The notes under the pieces were generated by a model. It made no database searches. It saw only the letters and a program-made list of their open reading frames with translations, and was not told the DNA's origin. The position numbers and the translations under genes are program-made. Below, piece by piece: positions 1 through 9,191 of a stretch of 64,000 bases of DNA. This DNA comes from Pontixanthobacter aestiaquae (GTDB lineage Bacteria; Pseudomonadota; Alphaproteobacteria; Sphingomonadales; Sphingomonadaceae). Position 1 is the first letter of the stretch; each line of letters begins with the position of its first letter. The stretch lies in assembly GCF_009827455.1 (NCBI RefSeq), contig NZ_WTYZ01000001.1:1993001-2057000 (forward strand). Direction: 5' to 3'.

Positions 1-1135
1 CGCGCGCACCGGCAGTCAGCAGATCATCAATCTCGGTCACGAACTCATCGAGGCCCTCACCCGAGATTGCAGAGATAGGGATCACCAGTTCATCATTCGC
101 GGCGAGTTCGGCAAGTTCCGCGCGTTTGTCGGTGTCGAGCAAATCCCACTTGTTCCAGGCTTCGACAATCGGAATGTGTGATACGCCGTCCTCCCCATCA
201 ATGACGCCCAAATCAGTCAGCACGCCGAGCACCTGGCTCTTCTGGGCTGCAGCAGACGGGTTGGACATATCACGCACATGCACGATAACATCTGCGGCGG
301 TAACCTCTTCCAATGTAGCGCGAAACGCGGCAACCAGCTGTGTAGGCAAATCGGAAATGAAGCCGACGGTATCCGACAGAATAGCCTTTTCGACGCCTGG
401 TAACCGCACAGCCCGCATCGTTGGGTCCAGCGTGGCGAACAGCAAATCCTCCGCCATCACTTCTGCGCCGGTTAGCGTGTTAAACAGCGTCGACTTACCC
501 GCATTCGTGTAGCCGACGAGAGCAATTATTGGCCAAGGCGCCCTTCCCCGCCGTTCACGATGGAGTGCGCGGGTCTTGCGAACTTGCTCAAGTTCTTTGC
601 GCAGGCGGCCCATCCGTTGCCGGATCATCCGCCGATCGGCCTCGATCTGTGTCTCGCCCGGGCCGCCAAGAAAGCCGAAACCGCCGCGTTGCCGCTCAAG
701 GTGGGTCCAACTGCGGACAAGGCGGCTTTGCTGGTAGTCCAGATGGGCAAGCTCAACCTGAAGCCGCCCCTCAGCCGTAGCCGCACGCTCTCCAAAAATT
801 TCGAGAATGAGCCCCGTCCGGTCGATGACTTTTCGCTTCAGTCGATCTTCCAGATTGCGCTGCTGTATCGGCGACAATGCGCCATCGACAACCACCAGTT
901 CCGCTTCTTCCAGTTCGCAAGCTGCCTGAATGTTGTCGACTTGCCCCGATCCAAACAAAGTGTTCGGTTTAACGTCGCGAACTGGAAGGATTTGTGACGT
1001 CACGACTTCAATACCGATGGCTAGCGCCAGGCCGCACGCTTCCTCAAGCCGCGCCTCGGCATCGAGATCGTAGCGTTGCGACCGGATATCCGGACACACG
1101 ACGACAGCCCGCGCCCCGCGCGAGACTTCGCCCAT
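1..1135 (-). CDS. hflX: GTPase HflX (C-terminus beyond the window edge)
   Basis: Ribosome-associated GTPase that in other bacteria splits or rescues stalled ribosomes. Reading the minus strand from the ATG at 1135 gives the HflX N-terminal domain (VIDRTGLILEIF, then VELAHL), the arginine-rich RSWTHLERQRGGFGFLGGPGE segment shortened here as WTHLERQ...GGPGETQIEADRR, a helical linker, and the G domain P-loop GYTNAGKST with following TLFNTLTG. About 378 codons are visible; the G-domain end runs off base 1. The start was placed at the first in-frame ATG after an in-frame stop inside the end of hfq. It lies 17 bp downstream of hfq on the same strand, the hfq-hflX order seen in many proteobacteria, which suggests co-transcription. 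Confidence 0.93.
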   Translation of the reverse strand, partial: MGEVSRGARAVVVCPDIRSQRYDLDAEARLEEACGLALAIGIEVVTSQILPVRDVKPNTLFGSGQVDNIQAACELEEAELVVVDGALSPIQQRNLEDRLKRKVIDRTGLILEIFGERAATAEGRLQVELAHLDYQQSRLVRSWTHLERQRGGFGFLGGPGETQIEADRRMIRQRMGRLRKELEQVRKTRALHRERRGRAPWPIIALVGYTNAGKSTLFNTLTGAEVMAEDLLFATLDPTMRAVRLPGVEKAILSDTVGFISDLPTQLVAAFRATLEEVTAADVIVHVRDMSNPSAAAQKSQVLGVLTDLGVIDGEDGVSHIPIVEAWNKWDLLDTDKRAELAELAANDELVIPISAISGEGLDEFVTEIDDLLTAGAR

Positions 1136-1152
1136 CAGATCATCGTCGAAAC

Positions 1153-1707
1153 TCAGTCGTCTTCACCTTCCCAGTCACCCGAAAGGTCGACTGGTTTGTC
1201 GGGCTGGATTGTCGACACGGCGTGCTTGTAAGCGAGCTGAACAAAACCATCGCGCTCCAGCAGCATACAGAAAAGATCATATGCAGCGATCGATCCCTGC
1301 AACATGACACCATTGACCAAGAACATGGTCACCTGTGCATCTTCGTCGCGAACGCTACTCAAGAACACATCCTGAAGTAGGCGCTGTTTACGGTTGCTTT
1401 CAGTGCTCGAAAACTGACTCGCATCCATCGGCTGCCCGGGCATGATAGTAGAAATCGCATGCTTATATACAAGCTGCGTCTGTCCATCACGGCGTAGCAG
1501 GATCGAGAAATTATCGAACCAAGTGACAATGCCTTGAAGTTTAACACCTTTTACGAGAAACATCGTGACGGGAATCTTGTTCTTCCGCAGCAGATTCAGA
1601 AAGGCATCCTGCAAATTCGCCTGATTTGCAGCCTTCGATGACTTCGCAGATTCCGGTTCCGCCTTCTTCGCTGTCACACGCGCGGAAAGGGTGCGTCCTT
1701 CGGACAT
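1153..1707 (-). CDS. hfq: RNA chaperone Hfq with two tandem Sm domains
   Basis: RNA-binding chaperone that pairs small RNAs with mRNAs. The 184-residue product is about twice the usual length and holds two complete Hfq Sm folds: residues 31-90 ([10 protein letters not shown] to [10 protein letters not shown]) and 109-169 ([10 protein letters not shown] to [10 protein letters not shown]), after a Lys/Ala/Ser-rich N-terminus and with a Ser/Asn/Arg linker. Both keep the Sm2 YKHA(I/V)ST motif. They differ at RNA-contact sites: domain 1 has KGVKLQG and basic RKNK on the rim, domain 2 has NGVMLQG and acidic RDED. The start ATG at 1707 has GGAG seven bases upstream; a longer reading to 1791 lacks support. 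hflX follows 17 bp later. A trimer of two-domain chains would give the usual six-Sm ring (inference). Confidence 0.95.
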   Translation of the reverse strand: MSEGRTLSARVTAKKAEPESAKSSKAANQANLQDAFLNLLRKNKIPVTMFLVKGVKLQGIVTWFDNFSILLRRDGQTQLVYKHAISTIMPGQPMDASQFSSTESNRKQRLLQDVFLSSVRDEDAQVTMFLVNGVMLQGSIAAYDLFCMLLERDGFVQLAYKHAVSTIQPDKPVDLSGDWEGEDD

Positions 1708-1858
1708 TATTTTCTCCATTATTGGCGCATGGATTATTCCATGAGCAATATCGCGCATGGAAAATTGGGGGCCACACGCGCCGACCTTCAATTACAAGCT
1801 ATGGTCTCACTAGCTGATTTACAATTGGAAAAACACGACCGCTAAATGACAAAAGATT

Positions 1859-3241
1859 TCAGCTTGCGTCATTATTCTTGCGATCACCCATCCCGAGCAG
1901 TTTAAGCTTACGGTGCAGCGCTGATCGCTCCATCCCGATAAAGCTCGCAGTTTTGGAGATATTGCCGGAGAAACGGCGGATCTGGATACTCAGATATTCG
2001 CGTTCAAATGTCTCACGTGCCTCACGCAGCGGTACGCCCATAAGCGCCGCAATACCGCCACCACCACCAAGCTTACCACCAGTCACTTCACTAGGAAGCA
2101 TAGAGGGTTCGACCGTTTGCAATTCCTCGCGCGGCGTCAGGATGATCGTCCGCTCGACTACATTGCGCAGCTGGCGCACATTACCGGGCCAATCATACGA
2201 TTGCAGCGCCGCAAGTGCTTCTTCTGAGATATTCGGAGCGGGTATGCCCTGTTCAGCGGCATGGCGAGTGAAGAAATGTTCCGCCAAGGCCGGAATATCA
2301 TCACGGCGTTCCGAGAGAGATGGAATAGTTACGGGAACCACGTTCAGGCGGTAAAAAAGGTCTTCGCGAAAACGCTTCTCCTCCATCTCAAGTTCGAGAT
2401 CCTTCGCGGTGGAAGACACCACACGAACATCCACGCCAACTTGCCGCGAGCCCCCTACCCTGACAAAGCTCTGTTCGGTCAGCACGCGCAGAATGCGAGC
2501 CTGCGTCGAGAGCGGCATATCTGCCACTTCATCGAGATACAGTGTCCCGCCGTCAGCCAACTCCAGCAGCCCCGGGCGGATCATTTTACCGTTGGATTCT
2601 TCACCAAACAGCTCCTGCTCGAACCGCTCAGGCGTAATTCGCGCGGAGTTGACTATTACAAACGCGTTCTCGGCGCGTGCGCTCCAGCTATGCAGCAGTC
2701 GTGCCGCGACCTCTTTACCTGCACCAGCAGGGCCCGTGATCAGCACCCGGCTACCAGTGCTGGCAACGCGCTTCAAAGTAGCGCGCACCTGATTGATCGC
2801 GGTCGAGTTGCCGGTAAATTCCTCGCCGCGAGCAAAACCTTTACGCAGGCGGTCATTCTCCCGCCGCAAGCGCTCGGTCTCGGTCGCACGACCAACCAGA
2901 AGCAGCAGTCGCTCGGCCTCGAACGGTTTTTCGATAAAGTCCATCGCGCCCCGACTGACTGCAGACACTGCCGTGTCGATGTTGCCATGGCCCGAGAATA
3001 TGATGACTGGCAGTTCAGGCTCGCGTTGCTTGATTGCATCAAGCACTTCCAAGCCATCCATCTGGCTGCCGTGCAACCAGACATCGAGCAGCACTAGGCT
3101 TGGCCGGCGCTCGTCGATGGCGGCCAAGGCCGATGTGCTATCGCCCGCGGTTCGGCAGTCATAGCCCTCATCACTGAGAACTCCCGATACGAGGTCGCGA
3201 ATATCGCGTTCATCATCGACTACGAGGATATCTAGCGCCAT
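1859..3241 (-). CDS. ntrX: NtrX-type response regulator (REC-AAA+-Fis HTH)
   Basis: Response regulator partner of NtrY in nitrogen/redox sensing. The 460-residue chain has a receiver domain (DD at 9-10, phospho-acceptor D53 in LLDVWL, Lys in EKPF), an AAA+ domain with Walker A GPAGAGKE and Walker B GGTLYLDEVADMP, and a C-terminal Fis-type HTH (ISKTASFIGMERSALHRKL). The sigma-54 contact loop GAFTGA is absent: the equivalent stretch reads EESNGKMIRPGLLE. That fits alphaproteobacterial NtrX rather than a classical sigma-54 activator. The start ATG at 3241 has AAGGAAG upstream; longer in-frame readings overlap ntrY. ntrY ends 40 bp upstream on the same strand. It could be called NtrC-family by homology, but position and the missing loop favour NtrX. 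Confidence 0.92.
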   Translation of the reverse strand: MALDILVVDDERDIRDLVSGVLSDEGYDCRTAGDSTSALAAIDERRPSLVLLDVWLHGSQMDGLEVLDAIKQREPELPVIIFSGHGNIDTAVSAVSRGAMDFIEKPFEAERLLLLVGRATETERLRRENDRLRKGFARGEEFTGNSTAINQVRATLKRVASTGSRVLITGPAGAGKEVAARLLHSWSARAENAFVIVNSARITPERFEQELFGEESNGKMIRPGLLELADGGTLYLDEVADMPLSTQARILRVLTEQSFVRVGGSRQVGVDVRVVSSTAKDLELEMEEKRFREDLFYRLNVVPVTIPSLSERRDDIPALAEHFFTRHAAEQGIPAPNISEEALAALQSYDWPGNVRQLRNVVERTIILTPREELQTVEPSMLPSEVTGGKLGGGGGIAALMGVPLREARETFEREYLSIQIRRFSGNISKTASFIGMERSALHRKLKLLGMGDRKNNDAS

Positions 3242-3281
3242 TGCGCTGCTTCCTTTCCCGCTAAATGCTGTTTGGTGTGAG

Positions 3282-5510
3282 TCATTCGGAATCCCCCGAC
3301 AGATCGTCCTGCCCATCGTCAACCAGGGGGTCGCGTGCGAACCGAACTGTGACTTTGGTCCCTCCACTTTCTGTCGAAGCGAAGTTTATCTCGCCGCCAT
3401 GTTCCTCGATGATCTTGTTGACGATCGCGAGGCCTAATCCCGTGCCTTTATCGCGGGTGGTCATATAGGGTTCGACGATACGGTCGCGGTCTTTCGGAAG
3501 ACCCACACCGTTGTCCTGCACTTCGACCGTGACGTTGTCTTCGTCAGCCGCCAGCTCGACAGTGATCTTGCCCCGGAAATCCGGTTCCGAAGCTGCCGCC
3601 TTCGCCTCCACCGCTTCGACCGCGTTCTTCAGAATGTTGGTCATCGCCTGGCCGATCTGGTGCCGGTCGCAGGCCATCGACACCGGAGATTGAGCAGTAC
3701 TTGTGATGTTGAAATCGACACCCGGATGGGCGACTTCTTGCAGGAACAGAGACTGCCTCACGAGGTCTAGCGCATCTTCTACCCGGAACACCGGTTTCGG
3801 CAAGCGCGCGAAGGATGAAAACTCATCCACCATCGTGCGAAGCTGTGCCACCTGCCGAACGATGGTGTTGGTCAAATCATCGAACAATTCCCCGTCGCTT
3901 TCGATCTGGCGCCGGTAGCGGCGCTTCAATCTTTCGGTTGCAAGCTGAATCGGCGTCAACGGGTTCTTGATTTCATGCGCGATACGGCGCGCGACGTCCG
4001 ACCATGCTGCACGCCGTTGATCGAGCAATTGCCGCGTGATGTCTTCAAAAGTGATCACCATCGCGCCAGCGGTTTCAGTCAATTTCACCGCCAGAGTTAG
4101 CAGCTCTCCATCACGATTGTAGCTGATAATCCCGCTCGAAAGCTTAGCCTCGACCAAGTCGGATATTTCCGGCGCCATATCGCGCAATTGCGATCCGGAG
4201 CGATCGCTGTGTCCATCGGTCAACAACACATCCTGCGCGGTGCTGTTCATCAGTAATATCCGACCGTCTTTGTCGGTCGAGATAATTCCGGCGGAGGTCG
4301 ACTCAAGCAGCGTCTCCATGAATCCGCGGCGCTGATCCAGCTGTTCATTTGCGCCAACCAAATCTGCCGTCTGTTTCTCGATCTGGGAAGTCATTCTGTT
4401 GAACGCCCGGTTGAGCATTCCGATCTCATCAGCACCTGTCCGCCCTTCAACACGCAAAGCGAAGTTACCCGCGCCAACTTTTCGGGCCGCCGCGACCAAA
4501 TCAGTCAGTGGTTCGACCTGTCGATCGGCGAAACGCAGCGCAAACCAAACAGCCAAACCAACGAGAGCAAGAGACACGAAGAACAAAGCAAGATTAAACC
4601 GCAGCTGCAATGCCCGCGCGCGCGAAGTCAGTGTGTCATAAGCTGTTGAGATGGATTTCGCGCGTTCCCACTGCTGAAAACGGCTGTCTTCGGAATTGCG
4701 CGCGTTGTAGAGATATATCCCGCTGTCTTCGTCGATGGCCGTCAGTGCTTCAATCCGCTCTGCGTCGGCCGAAACAACAACCGCCTCGCCTTGATCAAGA
4801 CGGCTGGAAACTGACCCTGCATAATCAGCGGGTAGATTGTCCTCATCCAGATTGATTACGATTGCGGTACGAAATGTGCCGTCGGGGACCCGTTGCAAGA
4901 TAGCGGTTTCATTCAACTCGCGGCCCTGCATCTGGAAATTGTACCAATCGACAAAATCGTCATCAGAAATGTTGGATGCACTGAGATAGGCGCGAAGGTC
5001 GTCGGCCATCGTCACGGTATGGTCACGCACCTGAACCTGGTTCTGCTCATAATACCCCTGCGCGAGCTCGTTCGCGTTTTGCATCAGCCCGCGCGAATTG
5101 TCCGAGAACCAGAAGTCGACGCCTGACTGGAACAATACTGCAGCGAATGCAGCAACCAGGAGTGTTGGAACCGCGGCCACCATGGAGAAGAAGAAAACTA
5201 GACGGGTATGGAGCCGTGCGGTGCTGCCCTCTGCACGCCGTATCGCCATTCGTCTGCCAAACAGCACCAGTAACCCCATCGCTGGCAAAAGTGTGCCGAT
5301 CAGCAAAGTCGCAACTTGCCCTGATGGAAGCAACCGACCATCCGGTGGGGCGTTGCTAAACGCAAAATAGGTCGCGATCGCCATTGTGACGAAGGCAAGT
5401 ACGGCAGCGATTTCCAAGACGAGGAAGAAATTTGCCCGCCGCGATGCAACGACGAAGCGCCGCCACAATCTTGGACTCTTTCGAGGTATGGTCAGGGCCG
5501 ATCCGTCCAT
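3282..5510 (-). CDS. ntrY: NtrY membrane sensor histidine kinase
   Basis: Membrane sensor kinase predicted to phosphorylate NtrX. About 742 residues: three hydrophobic segments near the N-terminus (FFLVLEIAAVLAFVTMAIA; VATLLIGTLLPAMGLLVLF; a third near MVAAVPTLLVAAFAAVLF), a long periplasmic sensor region, a fourth segment (LALFFVSLALVGLAVWFAL), a HAMP domain, a PAS-like domain (SAGIISTDKDGRILLMN), then the H-box IAHEIKNPLTPIQ and ATPase motifs NILKNAVEAV, VQDNGVGLP and GTGLGLAIV. The start is the ATG at 5510; a TTG ten codons earlier is possible. It sits between ntrC (92 bp upstream) and ntrX in a six-gene minus-strand run, the common alphaproteobacterial ntrBC-ntrYX layout. Confidence 0.95.
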   Translation of the reverse strand: MDGSALTIPRKSPRLWRRFVVASRRANFFLVLEIAAVLAFVTMAIATYFAFSNAPPDGRLLPSGQVATLLIGTLLPAMGLLVLFGRRMAIRRAEGSTARLHTRLVFFFSMVAAVPTLLVAAFAAVLFQSGVDFWFSDNSRGLMQNANELAQGYYEQNQVQVRDHTVTMADDLRAYLSASNISDDDFVDWYNFQMQGRELNETAILQRVPDGTFRTAIVINLDEDNLPADYAGSVSSRLDQGEAVVVSADAERIEALTAIDEDSGIYLYNARNSEDSRFQQWERAKSISTAYDTLTSRARALQLRFNLALFFVSLALVGLAVWFALRFADRQVEPLTDLVAAARKVGAGNFALRVEGRTGADEIGMLNRAFNRMTSQIEKQTADLVGANEQLDQRRGFMETLLESTSAGIISTDKDGRILLMNSTAQDVLLTDGHSDRSGSQLRDMAPEISDLVEAKLSSGIISYNRDGELLTLAVKLTETAGAMVITFEDITRQLLDQRRAAWSDVARRIAHEIKNPLTPIQLATERLKRRYRRQIESDGELFDDLTNTIVRQVAQLRTMVDEFSSFARLPKPVFRVEDALDLVRQSLFLQEVAHPGVDFNITSTAQSPVSMACDRHQIGQAMTNILKNAVEAVEAKAAASEPDFRGKITVELAADEDNVTVEVQDNGVGLPKDRDRIVEPYMTTRDKGTGLGLAIVNKIIEEHGGEINFASTESGGTKVTVRFARDPLVDDGQDDLSGDSE

Positions 5511-5602
5511 CGTTGTATTGTTACAACGGTACTGTTGCAAAAATGCAAGAACTAAATCGACGAAGCGAGGCGCCGGTGCGCCGTTGCAATGGCGAGATCA
5601 CA

Positions 5603-7009
5603 CTAGTTGCGAGCGTAAACAGTAGGATCTATCTCCAGATCGACGATCCGTTTGCGCAAAGTGTTTCGGTTTATACCGAGCAGCTTTGACGCCTTTAGCT
5701 GATTACCGTCGGTCTTTTGCAAAGCCCATTCAAACAGCGGCCTTTCAAACGCCGCCTGTGCAGCATGAAAGACGGTTCCTTCAGCTGGATTGGCAATCTC
5801 AAGCCATCCACGCAGGACCGTAGCGAAACCGCCACGTTCGCGGTCAACTAGTGGTGCAATCGCTTGGTCTAGAATTTCGGCCACGCTGGCCCGGTCAATC
5901 GTCTCGTCTCGCGCCAAAACGATGAGCCGGTACATCATATTGCGCAGTTCGCGCACATTCCCCGGCCAATCGTGCCGGGTGAGCAATTTTAGCGCGCCTG
6001 CATCAATCTGGCGGGCTGGCAGCCCTTCGGTAGTGGCCAGTTTTAGGAAGTGGTTTGCCAATGCCTCGATATCGTCGCGCCGCTCACGCAATGGCGGCAA
6101 TTCAATTGGAACCACATTCAGCCGATAGAACAAATCCTCTCGGAATGAACCGGCAGCAATCATAGGTTTAAGGTCACGGTTGGTAGCTGCAACGATCCGC
6201 ACATCAATGGCGATTTCCTGACGCCCGCCCACCCTGCGGATGCGCCCTGATTGCAGCGCCCGCAAAAGCCGGGTTTGCGCATCCAATGGCATATCGCCAA
6301 TCTCGTCGAGAAACAGCGTGCCGCCATTGGCTTGCTCAAACTTACCTATCGCCTGCGCCACTGCTCCGGTGAAAGCGCCTTTCTCGTGGCCGAACAGTTC
6401 GCTTTCGATAAGATCAGCCGGGATCGCTGCCGCGTTAACCGCCACGAATGGACCTGTCTTACGATGGCCGAGTTCATGGATAGCTTCAGCAACCAGCTCT
6501 TTGCCGGTTCCGGATTCACCAAGGATCAGGACGGTTAGATCGTTCCGCAGAACACGGGTAATCATCCGGTACACGCCCTGCATCGCCTGACTGCGGCCAA
6601 CCAGTGGAAGACCATCGCCAGTCTCACCCAGATCGACCGAACCATCTGAATCAGACGCAACCGCCTGAATGACCGCACGAACCAGTTCTTCCAGGTCGAA
6701 AGGCTTGGGAAAATACTCGAAAGCCCCTGTCTCGGTTGCTCTGACGGCGGTATCCAGCGTGTTTTGTGCTGACAGGATAATGATCGGCATATCGCCATGT
6801 GCCTGCTGGACGGAAGGCAGGCTTTCGATACCGTCGCCATCGGTTAGCATGATATCCGTCAGCATTGCAGCGTATGTTTGCGCCGTCAGCGCGGCATCGC
6901 GTTCGGCGATACTGGTGCAATGTGTGATTTCAAAGCCCTCTTCTTCAAGAGCAGCCCTGACAACGGTCGCAATTGCGCTGTCATCTTCGACCAACAAAAT
7001 TTGGCTCAT
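5603..7009 (-). CDS. ntrC: Nitrogen regulator NtrC (sigma-54 activator)
   Basis: Response regulator that activates sigma-54 promoters when nitrogen is limiting. The 468-residue product has a receiver domain (ED at 8-9, phospho-acceptor D52 in TDIMLTDGDG, KPF), an AAA+ domain with Walker A GESGTGKE, an intact GAFTGA loop in HEKGAFTGAVAQ and Walker B GGTLFLDEIGDMP, and a Fis-type C-terminal HTH (NQLKASKLLGINRNTLRKRI). The start ATG overlaps the ntrB stop as ATGA at 7006-7009, implying translational coupling. Having GAFTGA here and lacking it in the neighbouring NtrX distinguishes the two paralogues clearly. Confidence 0.96.
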   Translation of the reverse strand: MSQILLVEDDSAIATVVRAALEEEGFEITHCTSIAERDAALTAQTYAAMLTDIMLTDGDGIESLPSVQQAHGDMPIIILSAQNTLDTAVRATETGAFEYFPKPFDLEELVRAVIQAVASDSDGSVDLGETGDGLPLVGRSQAMQGVYRMITRVLRNDLTVLILGESGTGKELVAEAIHELGHRKTGPFVAVNAAAIPADLIESELFGHEKGAFTGAVAQAIGKFEQANGGTLFLDEIGDMPLDAQTRLLRALQSGRIRRVGGRQEIAIDVRIVAATNRDLKPMIAAGSFREDLFYRLNVVPIELPPLRERRDDIEALANHFLKLATTEGLPARQIDAGALKLLTRHDWPGNVRELRNMMYRLIVLARDETIDRASVAEILDQAIAPLVDRERGGFATVLRGWLEIANPAEGTVFHAAQAAFERPLFEWALQKTDGNQLKASKLLGINRNTLRKRIVDLEIDPTVYARN

Positions 7010-8097
7010 GACATATTCCTATTCTGCGCTCTTTCGGCCACGGCCAGATGCAGGCGAAAGATGGTTTCGCCGGCGGCATCGTCTCGCTTGCAGCTCACAC
7101 GGCCGCCCATATCCGTGACCAGCTTCTTGACCAAAGCAAGACCAAGTCCCTGCCCGTTAGGCTTGGACGTGACGAAAGGTTCGAAAATATGATCGCCTAA
7201 GCTCTCGTCCAAGCCGGAGCCGTTGTCGACAACCGACACTTCAATCGGCAATCGCACCGACCGGCTGAGACGAAAAACATTGGATGCAAGTCCGCTGACA
7301 AACCGTGTGCGGACCGTAACTCTCGGCGCTTCCTGACCAGCACAGGCATCGACCGCATTGCTCAACAGATTGATCAGAACTTGTTCAAGCGATGCTCCGC
7401 TTGCCGAAACTTCGGGCAGTGACGGGTCGAACTCTTCAATCAACTCCGCCCTATCCTTCGCCGCCGCCCGTACACTGGCCATAGCATTACGGACCGAATG
7501 GTGCAGATTGATCGCTTCCACGGGTTCAGAGCTCTTGCTGCCCAGCTCCTGCATCCGGTCAATGAGGCCTGCAATCCGGTCGACTTCATCCGAGATAATC
7601 GTAGTGAGCCCGCGGTCCTTCTCGTCCAGCTTGCGCGCGACAAGCTGGCTGGCACCACGAATTGCTGCGAGCGGGTTCTTGATTTCATGCGCCAATATGG
7701 CGGGTGCTTTCAGGGAAGCATCGGGTTCATCGGACGATTTCATGTCGTCTTGCCCGGCATCGGACAGCGTCAGTACACGCCAGCCTGGATGGCTTGGCAG
7801 AGGCGAGATAGTGATGTTGAGGACGCGCGATTGTTCGCCAATCAATGCGGGCACGCCGCGCGCAACCAGTTGCGCGTCCTGATCGTCGAGCCTGCCTGCA
7901 ACACCGCTCTCAGACAGGTCGATAAGATCGGCCAGTTTCGAGCCAACCAAGCGTTTGGCGCTTCGCCCGAGTATATCTTCAGCGGCGTGGTTGGCTTCGG
8001 CAACAACCAGATCATCGTCGAGCAACAGCATCGCAAAGATGAAACCAGATATCTGCGCCCGCGCGTTGGGTCGCGTATCGGACCGCTCGTCTGCCAT
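7006..8097 (-). CDS. ntrB: Nitrogen sensor histidine kinase NtrB
   Basis: Cytosolic kinase/phosphatase that controls NtrC, in characterised systems according to PII signalling. The 363-residue chain has no membrane segments. It has an N-terminal PAS domain (LLLDDDLVVAEANHAAEDIL), the H-box ILAHEIKNPLAAIRGA, an N-box LLSNAVDAC, and G-boxes VVDNGSGLD and GQGLGLALV. ATG at 8097 lies only 2 bp after the dusB stop, and its own stop overlaps ntrC by 4 bp, so dusB-ntrB-ntrC should be one transcript. The dusB-ntrBC linkage is widespread in proteobacteria. Confidence 0.96.
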   Translation of the reverse strand: MADERSDTRPNARAQISGFIFAMLLLDDDLVVAEANHAAEDILGRSAKRLVGSKLADLIDLSESGVAGRLDDQDAQLVARGVPALIGEQSRVLNITISPLPSHPGWRVLTLSDAGQDDMKSSDEPDASLKAPAILAHEIKNPLAAIRGASQLVARKLDEKDRGLTTIISDEVDRIAGLIDRMQELGSKSSEPVEAINLHHSVRNAMASVRAAAKDRAELIEEFDPSLPEVSASGASLEQVLINLLSNAVDACAGQEAPRVTVRTRFVSGLASNVFRLSRSVRLPIEVSVVDNGSGLDESLGDHIFEPFVTSKPNGQGLGLALVKKLVTDMGGRVSCKRDDAAGETIFRLHLAVAERAQNRNMS

Positions 8098-8099
8098 GA

Positions 8100-9116
8100 T
8101 CAGGCTGCGCGGCGGTTCATAAAGGGCGTATAAAACCGCTCCAACTCGCCCAGCACTTGTTCCGGATCATCGATAAAATTGACGTGGTTACGAAACTCGG
8201 CAGAGCCGTGCATACCCTTGGTGTACCAGCCCAAATGCTTTCGAGCGACTTTGGAGCCGACCTCGCGACCATAATGCGCCAGCATACCTCTATAATGCTC
8301 GACCAGCACTTCATACTGCTCGTCGAAGCTCGGACTATCCAGACGCTCGCCGGTCTGCAGCCAGTGCATTACCTGACCAAGCAGCCATGGCTTTCCGTAA
8401 GCCCCCCGCCCGATCATCACACCATCGGCACCGGATTGCTCCAGCGCCTCGGCCGTGTCCTCAATCCCGCAAATGTCGCCATTGACGATCACCGGGATGT
8501 TAACCGCGGCCTTCACCTTGCTGATAAAGCTCCAATCGGCTGAGCCTTTATACATTTGGTTTCGGGTCCGCCCGTGAACGGTGATCATCTTAACGCCAAG
8601 ATCCTCGGCAATATGCGCGAGCTCTGGAGCGTTGAGGCTGGCGTGGTCCCACCCCATCCGCATCTTCACCGTCACCGGAACAGAGACCGCCTTGACTGTT
8701 TCTTCCATCAGCTTGGTCGCAAGCGGGATTTCACGCATCAGAGCTGAACCCGCCATACCGTTGGTCACTTTGCGAACCGGGCAACCGAAATTAATATCGA
8801 TAATCGCCGCGCCGCGATCCTCGTTGAGACGCGCCGCCTCCCCCATCGACACCGGATCACAGCCGACAAGCTGCATCGAAACCGGCTCTTCAATCTGGTC
8901 CCAGGCAGCTTTTTGCACTGATTGACGTGTTTCACGAATGGCAGCTTGGCTAGCGATCATCTCGGTGACGTTGAGGCCAGAACCATAACGACGCACGAGC
9001 GTGCGGAACGGCAGATCGGTCACGCCAGTCATGGGCGCGAGCACGACCGGACAGTCGATACGGACGGGTCCGATCTTGATCGGTTTCAACGTCGGTGCAG
9101 TTGGAAGCGCGCTCAT
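8100..9116 (-). CDS. dusB: tRNA-dihydrouridine synthase DusB
   Basis: FMN enzyme that reduces specific uridines in the tRNA D-loop. The 338-residue TIM-barrel protein shows the Dus signatures: [12 protein letters not shown] at the FMN site, the [11 protein letters not shown] motif with the catalytic Cys, [25 protein letters not shown] and [13 protein letters not shown]. The DusB grouping rests on overall motif spelling and linkage to ntrB. It is the first gene of the minus-strand run; the 75 bp to the divergent ispDF start (9117-9191) should carry both promoters, but I could not pick clear -35/-10 boxes. Confidence 0.95.
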   Translation of the reverse strand: MSALPTAPTLKPIKIGPVRIDCPVVLAPMTGVTDLPFRTLVRRYGSGLNVTEMIASQAAIRETRQSVQKAAWDQIEEPVSMQLVGCDPVSMGEAARLNEDRGAAIIDINFGCPVRKVTNGMAGSALMREIPLATKLMEETVKAVSVPVTVKMRMGWDHASLNAPELAHIAEDLGVKMITVHGRTRNQMYKGSADWSFISKVKAAVNIPVIVNGDICGIEDTAEALEQSGADGVMIGRGAYGKPWLLGQVMHWLQTGERLDSPSFDEQYEVLVEHYRGMLAHYGREVGSKVARKHLGWYTKGMHGSAEFRNHVNFIDDPEQVLGELERFYTPFMNRRAA

Positions 9117-9191
9117 TTACTCACATGCCTAAAATTTAGGCAGCGCATAGTGCATTGCAGCATCGGGCGCAAGCAGCTAGCGCGAGGGCCT

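Noticed and set aside
1708..1791. 28-residue N-terminal extension of Hfq
   Set aside because: No ribosome-binding site at 1791, while GGAG is correctly spaced before the ATG at 1707; the extension lacks Hfq similarity.
2261..3097. 278-codon plus-strand open frame opposite ntrX
   Set aside because: Lies wholly antisense to a well-matched response regulator; its translation shows no domain and reflects codon bias on the other strand.
8922..9191. 90-residue N-terminal extension of IspDF
   Set aside because: Runs antisense into dusB; the IspD motif begins right after the ATG at 9192.
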